DNA from: Desulfurivibrionaceae bacterium
GTDB lineage: Bacteria; Desulfobacterota; Desulfobulbia; Desulfobulbales; VMSU01
Reading direction: 5' to 3'
DNA: 48,258 nucleotides
Assembly: GCA_030145275.1 (NCBI GenBank)
Contig: JAQYVV010000023.1
Location: 1 to 48,258 of the forward strand
Positions 17,881-25,415 of this stretch are shown piece by piece. A program made the position numbers and the translations under genes. Positions within the stretch are counted from its first letter, which is position 1. The number at the start of each line of letters is the position of its first letter. The notes under the pieces were generated by a model that made no database searches, was not told where the DNA came from, and saw only the letters and a program-made list of their open reading frames with translations.

Positions 17881-19760
17881 TGAAAGACGATACAGCTCAC
17901 AACAGGATTCTGGATACTATTTCCGCTACTGAGGCTGGCACCCTTCCCGGTCTGCTTAAATGCCGAATTGAACGGACACCGAACCTTCCGGCCTATCAGC
18001 AATATGACAGGCAGCAGAACAGATGGCTCAGCTATAGCTGGCAGGAAATCGGCAAGCAGATTGCGAGGTGGCAACATGGCCTAAAAAAGGAGTCTCTTGC
18101 GCCGGGCGAGCGGGTAGCGCTTCTACTCGCCAACTCCATAGAGTGGGTATGTTTTGAGCAGGCCGCCCTTGCTCTCGGCCTGGTGGTAGTGCCGCTCTAT
18201 ACCTGGGACAGTTCTGAAAATATCGCCTACCTCCTAAAAGACTCGGGAAGCAGGTTGCTGCTGACAGGAACAACCGAACAATGGTTGAAGATTGCCCCCC
18301 ATGCGGCCTCCTTACCGGAACTCAACAAGGTCCTTTGCCTTGAGGAAAAATCCCTTGCCAATGCTCCTGACATTTCAACCGCTTCAATTAACGCCTGGCT
18401 GCCTAATGTTGGTGGCAAGATAAGCATCCATACAGGTGATCCTGAGAGCCTGGCAACAATCGTTTACACTTCCGGAACCACCGGCCCACCCAAGGGTGTG
18501 ATGCTCTCACATAAAAACATACTCTGGAACGCCGAGGCTATCCTCAAGGTGATCCCCTGTTACACCTCCGATATCCTGCTCTCCTTTCTTCCCCTCTCCC
18601 ATACCTTTGAACGCACGGTAGGTTATTATACGCCGATGATGGCGGGAAGCTCGGTGGCCTACACCCGTTCCATGGAGGAGATGGGGGAAGACCTGCGGAG
18701 CATACGACCGACGATTATTATCTCAGTGCCGCGCATCTTTGAAAAGGTATACGCCAAGGTTCGGAAACAGCTACAGCAAAAGAGCGGCTTTGCCCGCTGG
18801 CTGTTTCAGCTCACTCTTGACAACGGTTGGCGCCATTTTGAAGCTTCCCAGGGACGAGATTTGGCCTCACCTTTGCGGGAACAGTTACTCTGGCCCCTGT
18901 TGCAACGTATTGTCGCGGCTAAAATACTTAACCGGCTTGGTGGCAGAATCCGACTTGCGGTGAGCGGCGGTGCCCCCCTGCAGGAGGATGTTTCCAGGTT
19001 TTTCCTCAGTCTTGGACTCCCCTTGGTCCAGGGTTATGGACTGACTGAAGTGGCGCCCGTGGTCAGTGCCAATACTCTAGAGCACAATATCCCAGCCTCG
19101 GTGGGGCCTCCTCTGCCAGATGTCCAATGCCGCATCGGCCATCATAATGAACTATTGGTGAAAAGCCCCGGCCTCATGGCAGGTTATTGGAATCTGCCGG
19201 ATAAGTCCAAAGAGGCCTTTGATAGCGAGGGCTGGCTCTATACCGGCGATGTGGTGGAAATAAAAAACGGTGACATCCATATTCGCGGCCGGCTCAAAGA
19301 GATAATCGTCACTTCAACCGGTGAAAAGGTCCCCCCTATGGACCTGGAACTGACCATTGGCGGTGATCCCCTTGTTGACCATGTGATGGTGCTTGGCGAG
19401 GGCATGCCGTATCTTGCTGCCCTGCTGGTGTTGCATCGTTCCTCATGGGAAGAACTGGCCAGGGAATGTGGAGTGGATCCAGGCGATGTTTCGTCACTGC
19501 AGGCACCTGCTGCCAAACAGGCTGTCATCGAAAGACTTGAAGGCTTGCTGCATGAATTTCCCGGTAATGCCAGGATTCGTGCAGTCGCTCTTCTTTTGGA
19601 CGACTGGTCTATTGCAAACGGCCAGTTGACCCCGACTTTGAAATTGAAACGCGGAGAGATAGAAAGTCGTTATGCGGAAATCATCAAGGAACTTTACCAG
19701 GGACATGAGGTGCCGGTTTGGCCCAGTACGTCGAAACCTGAGCGACCTAAACTTGATTGA
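17880..19760 (+). CDS. Long-chain acyl-CoA synthetase (AMP-forming)
   Basis: 626 residues of the ANL superfamily, FadD/ACSL type. Motifs are YTSGTTGPPKG (about 196-206), PLSHTFERTVGYY, GYGLTEVAPVVS, GWLYTGD and GRLKEIIVTSTGEKV. It forms acyl-CoA from a fatty acid, ATP and CoA. The ATG overlaps the stop codon of the fusion gene by one base (TGATG), behind AGGAGGAG, so translation is coupled. GTG at 17877 is a less likely start. The C-terminal catalytic Lys region (TPTLKLKRGEIESRY) is present, so the enzyme should be active. Two acyl-activating enzymes in one operon suggest parallel routing of fatty acids to ACP-bound and CoA-bound pools. Confidence 0.92.
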   Translation: MKDDTAHNRILDTISATEAGTLPGLLKCRIERTPNLPAYQQYDRQQNRWLSYSWQEIGKQIARWQHGLKKESLAPGERVALLLANSIEWVCFEQAALALGLVVVPLYTWDSSENIAYLLKDSGSRLLLTGTTEQWLKIAPHAASLPELNKVLCLEEKSLANAPDISTASINAWLPNVGGKISIHTGDPESLATIVYTSGTTGPPKGVMLSHKNILWNAEAILKVIPCYTSDILLSFLPLSHTFERTVGYYTPMMAGSSVAYTRSMEEMGEDLRSIRPTIIISVPRIFEKVYAKVRKQLQQKSGFARWLFQLTLDNGWRHFEASQGRDLASPLREQLLWPLLQRIVAAKILNRLGGRIRLAVSGGAPLQEDVSRFFLSLGLPLVQGYGLTEVAPVVSANTLEHNIPASVGPPLPDVQCRIGHHNELLVKSPGLMAGYWNLPDKSKEAFDSEGWLYTGDVVEIKNGDIHIRGRLKEIIVTSTGEKVPPMDLELTIGGDPLVDHVMVLGEGMPYLAALLVLHRSSWEELARECGVDPGDVSSLQAPAAKQAVIERLEGLLHEFPGNARIRAVALLLDDWSIANGQLTPTLKLKRGEIESRYAEIIKELYQGHEVPVWPSTSKPERPKLD

Positions 19761-19772
19761 AAAAAACAACTT

Positions 19773-19819
19773 AGGGGCTGTTACGAAATAAACGTTACGT
19801 TTATTTCGTAACAGCCCCT
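19773..19819. terminator. 47-bp perfect palindrome after acyl-CoA synthetase gene
   Basis: Two 23-bp arms, 19773-19795 and 19797-19819, are perfectly complementary around one T. The arms begin AGGGGCTG and end AACGT. It starts 12 bases after the stop codon and ends 21 bases before the CBS gene start. It would form a very stable hairpin, but no clear T tract follows, so termination is only one reading; a palindromic insertion remnant is the other. Confidence 0.65.
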
Positions 19820-19840
19820 TAATGAATAGAGGAGGGTGCT

Positions 19841-20290
19841 ATGTCCATCGGAGAATTTTGTAACAGGGAAGTGGTTATTGCAAAAAAAGATATGGGAATA
19901 GTTGAGTTGGCACAGCTAATGCGCAACCACCATGTCGGTGATGTAATCGTGGTTGAAAAACAAGGTGATCTTGTGGTTCCGGTTGGTATTATCACCGATC
20001 GTGATATTGTTGTGGAGCTCGTTGCCGGCCAGGTAGATATTGACTCAGTGACCAGCGGCGATGTGATGAGCCTGGAGCTGATAACGGCCATGGAAAAAGA
20101 CGGTATATGGGACACACTACAGCGCATGCGCAGCAAGGGCATTCGCCGCCTGCCGGTGGTCAATGAAGACGGTGGCCTGGAAGGCATCCTGACGGTGGAT
20201 GATCTTATTGAGCTACTCGCCGAGGAACTGGCTCTACTTGCCGGTATAGCCGGCCGAGGGCAAGAGCTGGAGGGAGAACGACGAAAATAG
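19841..20290 (+). CDS. CBS-pair domain protein
   Basis: 149 residues that are almost entirely two CBS motifs (about 5-60 and 75-130), with PVGIITDRDIVVELV and SKGIRRLPVVNEDGGLEGILTV split between them. CBS pairs usually bind adenine nucleotides and regulate a partner; no partner domain is attached. A strong ribosome site (GAGGAGGG) precedes ATG 19841. A second CBS protein is encoded convergently at 20504-20920. Its target is unknown. Confidence 0.9.
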   Translation: MSIGEFCNREVVIAKKDMGIVELAQLMRNHHVGDVIVVEKQGDLVVPVGIITDRDIVVELVAGQVDIDSVTSGDVMSLELITAMEKDGIWDTLQRMRSKGIRRLPVVNEDGGLEGILTVDDLIELLAEELALLAGIAGRGQELEGERRK

Positions 20291-20291
20291 C

Positions 20292-20342
20292 CGGGTTATT
20301 CCGGAATTACGTGATCAATATCACGTCTCTCCCGGAATCCCG
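20292..20342. terminator. Convergent-gene hairpin with inner TGAT-N4-ATCA dyad
   Basis: An imperfect palindrome. The outer stem is CGGG..ATTCCGG with CCGGAATCCCG, and the inner one is ACGTGAT-CAAT-ATCACGT (20309-20326). It directly follows the CBS gene and faces the convergent CBS gene, so a shared terminator is the simplest reading. The inner dyad GTGAT-N4-ATCAC also resembles a CRP/FNR-type site, comparable with 11180-11193. Confidence 0.5.
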
Positions 20343-20352
20343 TACGTCTTTA

Positions 20353-20410
20353 AACATGTTGGTTTTTTCCGAATGCTCCTCCACCCTTGTTTTAAAGGGA
20401 GTTAATACCC
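20353..20410 (+). repeat. Short repeat flanking CBS gene, left copy
   Basis: Resembles 21193-21250: both run AAATGTTG/ACATGTTG, then TTTTTCCGAATG, a CT-rich stretch, CTAAAGGAAGTTA or TTAAAGGGAGTTA. The two copies are in direct orientation about 840 bp apart and bracket the minus-strand CBS gene. Confidence 0.6.
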
Positions 20411-20503
20411 GCCCCTGCGATATTAACGATGTTAGCGACTATTTTAAAAAAGGTTAGGTCTAATCTTAAGGCTCTTAGCAGCTTGTCTTGGTTAGGGCAT
20501 TAA

Positions 20504-20920
20504 TTATGATATGACCAATTTCAAAAGACCACCGATCGAGACAATTCCAACGCTATTATCGTCCCCGCCATCAACTACAAGGTGGTGCACTCCGGCAATG
20601 TTCATCACCCCAAGGGCATTTTCCACGGATTCTGATGCATCTAATTGAACACATGGGGTTGCCACGGCCTTGTCACTGATCAACTCACAGGCGCTCATAA
20701 GGCTGGAGGCATTGGTATGATCCAGGTCGTCTTTTTTATCAATACTGTACATTAAATCCATCTCGGTGACTACGCCAACCACCTCTTCGTTTAACTTCAC
20801 GGTGAGTGCGCAGACATTAGATTCGACCATTTTCTGGATAACAACACGCAGACTGTCTGCTGGCTCAACGCTTGGCGCATCCCAATTTACTACACTTTTA
20901 ATTTCATCACTCATTCCCAT
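20504..20920 (-). CDS. CBS-pair domain protein
   Basis: 138 residues with two CBS motifs: VCALTVKLNEEVVGVVTEMD in the first and VHHLVVDGGDDNSVGIVS in the second. Like the protein at 19841-20290 it has no attached effector domain. The start at 20920 is set by AAGGAGG eight bases upstream; the frame is open to 21013, but the extra residues are low-complexity leader sequence. The gene is bracketed by short direct repeats, and its leader contains a hairpin (21016-21041). The two CBS proteins are not close copies, so a recent tandem duplication is unlikely. Confidence 0.87.
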   Translation of the reverse strand: MGMSDEIKSVVNWDAPSVEPADSLRVVIQKMVESNVCALTVKLNEEVVGVVTEMDLMYSIDKKDDLDHTNASSLMSACELISDKAVATPCVQLDASESVENALGVMNIAGVHHLVVDGGDDNSVGIVSIGGLLKLVIS

Positions 20921-21015
20921 GATTTTAGCCTCCTTAACTAGTGAGTTGTTTGAAGTGGGTGGTACGATATTAAGAGGGAGACTCTGTTTGTTTTCTCCCC
21001 CCCCAAATATCATAG

Positions 21016-21041
21016 CCCTATGTCTTAATGGTAGACATGGG
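21016..21041 (-). promoter_or_regulatory. Leader hairpin of CBS gene
   Basis: CCC-T-ATGTCT, loop TAATGGT, AGACAT-GGG: nine base pairs with one bulge, about 96 bases before the ATG of the minus-strand CBS gene. It could be an operator dyad or a structured leader. Confidence 0.4.
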
Positions 21042-21192
21042 CATCAAAATAAGTCAAGCGTGAATGCTATATTATTGTAGCTTTTATGACCGCCAGAAAC
21101 TGACAAGGCGAAAATACGGGGAAGCTCAAAAGACATATTAAAAAAGGGCCTCCATTAACAAGGCCTTGTCTTTCCAGAAAAACCAAATGTCT

Positions 21193-21250
21193 CGAAAATG
21201 TTGAGTTTTTCCGAATGTTCGTCTATCCTTTTCTAAAGGAAGTTAGTCAG
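21193..21250 (+). repeat. Short repeat flanking CBS gene, right copy
   Basis: Partner of 20353-20410 with the shared core TTTTTCCGAATG and AAAGGAAGTTAG. It lies beyond the minus-strand CBS gene. Confidence 0.6.
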
Positions 21251-21393
21251 TGTCTTGCTGATTAAACAAGACAACACCTTCCCTGGCGAGGCAAAATCGT
21301 CGAGATCCCTCAAGTCTTTGATTGACCACTACCATGAACAGCAGGCTGCGTGAAATTAAATTTCAAGAAGGACGCTGCGGATAAATAACTAAA

Positions 21394-21502
21394 GGACCGC
21401 TCAAAAATAACTCCATTTTTTTCAAGGGCGAGATGCAACACATCTCACGGCAATCTTCACATTTCATCCTCCGAAATTGCAAATTTATTTTTGAGTGGAC
21501 CC
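21394..21502. mobile_element. MITE-like inverted repeat element
   Basis: The left end GGACCGCTCAAAAATAA (21394-21410) and right end TTATTTTTGAGTGGACCC (21485-21502) are imperfect inverted repeats sharing CTCAAAAATAA. They enclose about 75 bp with no gene. The element stops 17 bases before the surviving start of a 5'-truncated reductase gene, so it may mark the break. No target-site duplication could be fixed by eye. Confidence 0.5.
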
Positions 21503-21519
21503 TTAGCCGAAGGTGGAAT

Positions 21520-22271
21520 ATGAATTATGTTCAGCGTGGTTTTTTCTGGATTGTTATCTATCTTTGCCTGGCTCTTTTGCTTTATGTGAGGTTGCTAAAA
21601 CCTTTGGTATTGCTCAGACATCCCTACCGGGTGGAACGGGTGCGTAAAGAAAAGGGAAATTCCTGGACTCTGGTTTTGCGGCCAGAAGGGCATAGGGGGT
21701 TTACTTTTAAGCCAGGGCAATTCGCCTGGTTGACTATCAGGAACTCACCCTTCGCCCTTAAAGAGCATCCGTTCTCCCTCTCTTCAAGTGCCATGCAGCC
21801 ACAAACGATCCATTTAACCATCAAGCAACTGGGTGACTTCACGAGGCGAATTAAGGATATTTCTCCCGGGCAAACAGCTTATCTTGACGGGCCTTACGGG
21901 GCCTTCAGCATTGATCGCCATCCTTATTCTGACTACATTTTTATAGCTGGCGGCATTGGCATCGCCCCAATTATGTGTATGCTGCGTACTCTTGCGGACC
22001 GGGGAGATGAACGGGCGCTATTGTTGTTTTACGCATACGTCGGCTTAATTTACGGATTGTGTACGTCCTGGAAAATCCGCCCAATGATTGGCAGGGGGAG
22101 ACCGGTTTTATCACGTCTGACCTGCTCGCCCGTTATCTGCCAGTCGGCGCTCATCAACATGAATACTATCTCTGCGGGCCGATCATAATGACCGACTTGG
22201 TGGAAAAGGCACTGCAAAGGCAAGGGGTACCGCTGCACCGAATACATTCTGAACTTTTTAATCTTGCCTGA
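21520..22271 (+). pseudogene. Ferric-reductase-like FAD/NAD(P)-binding protein, truncated and frameshifted
   Basis: The first part gives a TM segment (RGFFWIVIYLCLALLLYVRL), an FAD domain (FKPGQFAWLTI, EHPFSLSS, LGDFTRRI, YLDGPYGAFS) and the NAD loop FIAGGIGIAPIMCMLR. After LLLFYA the frame fails. Another frame, from about 22041, continues the family with LNLRIVYVLENPPNDW, GETGFITSDLL, EYYLCGP and the usual C-terminus. Intact relatives have about 18 more residues at the join, so a small deletion of a length not divisible by three removed them. Relatives also start with a multi-helix ferric-reductase membrane domain, absent here. Both defects argue for a non-functional gene. Left in one piece, it would have passed electrons from NAD(P)H to haem in the membrane. 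Confidence 0.85.
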
Positions 22272-22293
22272 TCAACAACAGGGGATATTGATT

Positions 22294-22386
22294 ATGCGTC
22301 TTTTGTTTACAAAAATATTGACTCTTTCCACCGGTATTATGATTTTACTGCTATCGATTTTATTTGCATTCATTCAGAATTATTGA
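22294..22386 (+). CDS. Small hydrophobic ORF, 30 aa
   Basis: A 30-codon frame with a ribosome site (AGGGGA) nine bases before ATG. It encodes one hydrophobic helix (about 9-27; ILTLSTGIMILLLSILF) after a basic start. It may be a single-TM small protein or the signal sequence of a truncated exported protein that once followed the reductase gene. The evidence is only the ribosome site and the helix. Confidence 0.3.
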   Translation: MRLLFTKILTLSTGIMILLLSILFAFIQNY

Positions 22387-22522
22387 TGGATGGCCCCCTA
22401 ACAATTTCTTAGCGGGTAAAAACATCGATATACCTCAAGCCTTATGCTTACACTTCCGCTATGAACCTCAAACAGCGTGTTCCTTATTCCGGGTGGTGTC
22501 CTCAAAAATTGGCCTGTGTTTT

Positions 22523-23269
22523 ATGTTAAAATCAATATTACTAACTTTTTCCGTTTTCATCTTTTTCTTTGCATGCGCTCCATTACCTTCGATTACGCAA
22601 GCGCAATTCCCAAAGAATGAATATGTGGTATTGCTGCATGGTTTAGCCAAAGATGAAATTTCAATGGGAAAGATGCAAAAGGCACTTATTGAACAAGGTT
22701 ATGGAACCTGTAATATCGCATATCCTTCCAGGCATCATACGATCGAGAAGTTAACACAGGATTATGTCTTGCCAAAAATCCGAGAATGTCTCCCCAACGA
22801 AGATGCCAAACTGAGTTTTGTCACCCATTCCATGGGAGGTATCATTTTAAGGGACTTGTTACCAAAAGAGAAGTTTAGAAACTTAAGTGCCGTTGTCATG
22901 CTGAGTCCGCCAAATCAAGGGAGCGAAATCGTTGACACATTAGGAGATTACTGGTTGTTTGGGTTGATCTACGGTCCGGCGGGAAAAGAACTGGGAACCA
23001 GTAAAAATAGTACTCCAAACCGTTTAGGTCCAGCCAAGTTTAAACTTGGCATAATCACTGGAAATTTTTCGATTAACCCTATTTTTTCCCTAATGATTCC
23101 TGGAGAAGATGATGGTAGAGTTTCCTTGGAACGCGCTAAGTTGCAAGGCATGTCTGATTTTCTAGTAGTACCCGTCAGCCACTCTTTTATTATGAAAGAT
23201 AATGAAGTGATTAGACAAACTTTATTTTTTCTTAAACATCACCGATTTCAGCACAATCAAGACAGATGA
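22523..23269 (+). CDS. Alpha/beta-hydrolase lipase-like lipoprotein
   Basis: 248 residues. The N-terminus is a lipoprotein-like signal ending FFFAC. The hydrolase core has VVLLHGLAKD (oxyanion side), the nucleophile elbow VTHSMGGI, an Asp in PGEDDGRVS and the catalytic His in VSHSFIM. It fits small triacylglycerol-lipase or esterase-like proteins of the envelope. The reading frame opens at 22364, but the first 53 residues lack family features and the signal peptide begins at the ATG of 22523, so that start is preferred even though its ribosome site is weak. No neighbour appears to be co-transcribed. Confidence 0.78.
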   Translation: MLKSILLTFSVFIFFFACAPLPSITQAQFPKNEYVVLLHGLAKDEISMGKMQKALIEQGYGTCNIAYPSRHHTIEKLTQDYVLPKIRECLPNEDAKLSFVTHSMGGIILRDLLPKEKFRNLSAVVMLSPPNQGSEIVDTLGDYWLFGLIYGPAGKELGTSKNSTPNRLGPAKFKLGIITGNFSINPIFSLMIPGEDDGRVSLERAKLQGMSDFLVVPVSHSFIMKDNEVIRQTLFFLKHHRFQHNQDR

Positions 23270-23711
23270 CAATTCACTGACCTTGCTGTTTTCCCGCCGT
23301 TTTTTGAATCAACCTTTTGTCCCTACAATCTTTGACCAGATAGAAGTTAATATAGGTTGAATTCCAACTCGACCAGAAATTCAATAGGAAAAGATATCCT
23401 CAGACACCCCTTGGTTAGAATCGCATACAATAACTTGAGCTGTTCCTGAAAATGTTCAAAAATATGGCCAAAGAGACTACATGCATTTGTAACCTGAGGT
23501 GTCAGGGGCAATTGAAACAGCAACGTCGGAACTGTCAGATTTGTTTAACAGTAAGCTTCCCAAAGAAAATATACGAAGACAAGAGAAGTCCCGGCAATGA
23601 TTTCCAATTGAGGGTAAAGTTGTCGTATATAAATTAGATTGTAGCGCCACAGAGCTGCCAGGCAGTTGCCGGGCTATTATTTTTTTTGGGTGTAGTCACG
23701 GAGTAGCGTAG

Positions 23712-23747
23712 ATTGCATCATTGCAATACTAAAAATGCAACATTGCA
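23712..23747. promoter_or_regulatory. Paired operator-like dyads, module copy 1
   Basis: Site 1 is ATTGCA-TCAT-TGCAAT (23712-23727) and site 2 is TGCAA-CA-TTGCA (23736-23747). Their centres are 22 bp apart, two helical turns. The same arrangement is kept in copy 2 while surrounding bases drift, which suggests that a repressor or activator dimer binds both sites. Confidence 0.55.
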
Positions 23748-23883
23748 ATCTTCAACATTAACCTAGATATGCCCCTCCAGTTCTGCTAGCCCTTGCCACC
23801 TGGGAGTTTCACAAAAAAAATCCTTTTTTTTTAACTTTGGCACACAAAGTGTATTACTAAGTTGACAAAGACAAGGTAACCAA

Positions 23884-23913
23884 GGTCAACTTTCTAATTC
23901 AGGAAAGTTAGCC
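23884..23913 (+). promoter_or_regulatory. Leader hairpin, module copy 1
   Basis: GGTCAACTTTC, loop TAATTCAG, GAAAGTTAGCC. Two of 11 base pairs are lost compared with copy 2, where the stem is perfect. It lies 40 bases before the start codon. Confidence 0.5.
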
Positions 23914-23952
23914 ACACAAGCATAAAGGCAAACAATACCAAGGAGGCACAAC

Positions 23953-24231
23953 ATGACTAATCAAAAAACAACTAGCAAAAACGAAGTATTCGGAAAAGCA
24001 ATTATGTGTCTTGGGTTGTCAACAGTTTATATTGCGGCGCTGGCATGGCCTTTCGGCTTGAGCGAACATGGATATGTTGCAACCAGGGCTATTTTGGCAG
24101 GCTCGATTATGTTTGCCATATCTGTCCCTGTCTGGGTCATAAATATTAAGAGGGAACTTGCATCCGCAGAAGAGAAGGCAAAAGCCGAAGCAAAAGAGAA
24201 GGTTTCTCAAAAAGTCGGACACTTGGCATAA
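23953..24231 (+). CDS. 92-aa two-TM protein of unknown function, paralogue 1
   Basis: Not a family I recognise. It has a short polar N-terminus, TM1 at about 15-33 (IMCLGLSTVYIAALAWPFG), a short loop, TM2 at about 44-64 (AGSIMFAISVPVWVI), then a charged helix with EEKAKAEAKEKVSQK heptad-like spacing that should lie in the cytoplasm. The ribosome site AAGGAGG is strong. It differs from paralogue 2 (26746-27024) at only a few positions, mostly conservative. The gene has its own leader hairpin and strong terminator, so it is monocistronic. A small membrane-organising or stress protein is possible; nothing in the sequence fixes its role. Confidence 0.8.
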   Translation: MTNQKTTSKNEVFGKAIMCLGLSTVYIAALAWPFGLSEHGYVATRAILAGSIMFAISVPVWVINIKRELASAEEKAKAEAKEKVSQKVGHLA

Positions 24232-24303
24232 AAAGATAGCGCATTTAAACTCCTGGCTTAAAAGCATGCTGGGTTGAATAACGAAGAATTAATCCTCATC
24301 AAT

Positions 24304-24349
24304 AAAAGCGATTATCGGTACTGCGACACAGCAGCTGATAATCGCTTTT
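24304..24349 (+). terminator. Rho-independent terminator, module copy 1
   Basis: A 13-bp stem AAAAGCGATTATC (24304-24316) with GATAATCGCTTTT (24337-24349), an inner CTGC/GCAG hairpin in the loop, and a T run. It follows the 92-aa gene by 72 bases and faces the end of the convergent NTF2-like gene, so it may serve both. Confidence 0.85.
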
Positions 24350-24426
24350 TCTATTTGCACAATACGACGGTCCCCCTAAGTACGGTTGCACTACCATATC
24401 AGGTTTGAACTTATACACCTCAGTAC

Positions 24427-24927
24427 CTACTTTCTTAGGACCTCTACTATTTCAATTTCTTTTAACCGCCAAGTATCTTCCATTTTCTGCAACTTGCATC
24501 TCATTTCGTGAAAATCTTGAACAAATTCGCCCGGATTCAATTTACCTTCCATGCTTGCGGTTAAGTTCACGCGGGCAGTGTCTTTTTCTGGGAACTCAAT
24601 GGAAAAATCATAGAATTCAAAAAATATTTCTGCATACTGGGAACGCTTGAGAAGGACAAAAGTTGACAGTTCACCGGATGAAATATCTCTGGAGAGTGAG
24701 TAGGCGGGTGCAATAATTTTGAATGGCTCGATAATCAACTCAGTTATTCGGTTGGCCTTTGCTGCAGCAATAATAGAGTTTTCATTGGGTTCTTTTTCTA
24801 TTTTTTCGGCAATAAATTCAAACTGTTTTTTTACCTTTGCCTCTTCACTTTGAAAAAAAGTAAAAACTGCGATTATCCCTGCTATCAGGACTACTCCAGC
24901 AACAATGAGATGTTTTGCCTTTACCAC
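24427..24927 (-). CDS. Membrane-anchored NTF2-like protein linked to LepB
   Basis: 166 residues. One N-terminal TM helix (about 7-25) anchors a soluble domain with the pattern of small NTF2-like proteins: VKKQFEFIAEKIEKEPNEN helix, SLSRDISSGEL, FFEFYDFSIEFPEKDTARV and a C-terminal DTWRLKEIEIVEVL strand pair. Relatives in Desulfobacterota often adjoin a signal peptidase gene, as here, where the two genes overlap by seven bases. A periplasmic assistant role is possible; no catalytic residues are evident. Confidence 0.72.
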   Translation of the reverse strand: MVKAKHLIVAGVVLIAGIIAVFTFFQSEEAKVKKQFEFIAEKIEKEPNENSIIAAAKANRITELIIEPFKIIAPAYSLSRDISSGELSTFVLLKRSQYAEIFFEFYDFSIEFPEKDTARVNLTASMEGKLNPGEFVQDFHEMRCKLQKMEDTWRLKEIEIVEVLRK

Positions 24928-25415
24928 AATGGCACTCCAACTATTCTATTGATTGATGTTTGGCCAAACTTGTGTACATCTATAGAAACACTTCGATTGT
25001 CTCCTATCACATAAACATTATTTTTATCAACCTTGCGTGGTGAAAGATTCCAGTCTGATGAGTAGCGAAGATATGTTTCGTCAATTTTCTTTTCATTTAC
25101 CAAAAGAGTTCCATTCTTAATTTCCACAACATCTCCTTCCAGAGCAACCACCCGTTTCAAGAGGATGACTTTTTCACCTGCTAAACGGATACAGACAACA
25201 TTGTATCTTTCAGGTTTTACGAAAATATACCGCAACTTGAAACATAAGTTTAATTGTCCGTTCATGTATGTGGGTTCCATGCTATATCCCTTTATGCGGA
25301 AGGGAAGACAAATAAAACTAAAAAATAAAAACGTGAAAATAGCGACCAATAATATCCTAAAGAGATATTGTTTTGTGATTTTAGGGAACAAAAAATCCTT
25401 AATATTATATTTCAT
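24921..25415 (-). CDS. lepB: Signal peptidase I
   Basis: 164 residues, at the short end of the LepB range. One N-terminal TM helix (about 18-37) is followed by the catalytic box GYSMEPT with nucleophile S45 and the general base K87 in VILLKRVVALEGD. The third signature GDNRSVSIDVHKFG (138-151) is a variant of the usual GDNR-x-x-S-D-S-R. It should cleave signal peptides at the periplasmic face. The protein ends soon after VGVPLW. The gene overlaps the NTF2-like gene, indicating a bicistronic operon. It may be an accessory peptidase with a restricted client set rather than the housekeeping copy. Confidence 0.88.
   Translation of the reverse strand: MKYNIKDFLFPKITKQYLFRILLVAIFTFLFFSFICLPFRIKGYSMEPTYMNGQLNLCFKLRYIFVKPERYNVVCIRLAGEKVILLKRVVALEGDVVEIKNGTLLVNEKKIDETYLRYSSDWNLSPRKVDKNNVYVIGDNRSVSIDVHKFGQTSINRIVGVPLW

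Larger units (their letters stand above)
21014..21519. other. Intergenic region between CBS gene and reductase pseudogene
   Basis: About 500 bp. From left to right it holds the CBS leader hairpin, a GGCCT/AGGCC hairpin with an adjacent A/T run (21138-21170), the right copy of the CBS-flanking repeat (21193-21250) and an inverted-repeat element (21394-21502). No gene is apparent. Confidence 0.5.
23270..23952. other. Upstream region of first 92-aa gene
   Basis: The first 330 bp hold nothing convincing; a 61-codon frame at 23452-23637 lacks coding features. From about 23604 onward the sequence is the 5' part of a duplicated module and carries paired dyads (23712-23747) and a leader hairpin (23884-23913). 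Confidence 0.5.
23604..24356 (+). repeat. Duplicated module, copy 1 (~750 bp)
   Basis: Aligns end to end with 26394-27150 in direct orientation: about 350 bp of upstream DNA, a 92-codon gene, 3' spacer and terminator. Coding and terminator parts are almost identical and the far upstream part is more diverged. The intervening 2 kb carry three unrelated genes (NTF2-like protein, LepB, YjbQ). Confidence 0.9.

Noticed and set aside
23838..23856. TTGGCACACAAAGTGTA upstream of the 92-aa gene as a sigma-54 promoter
   Set aside because: The -12 GC is GT in both module copies; the sequence is equally well read as an ACTTTG/CAAAGT dyad.
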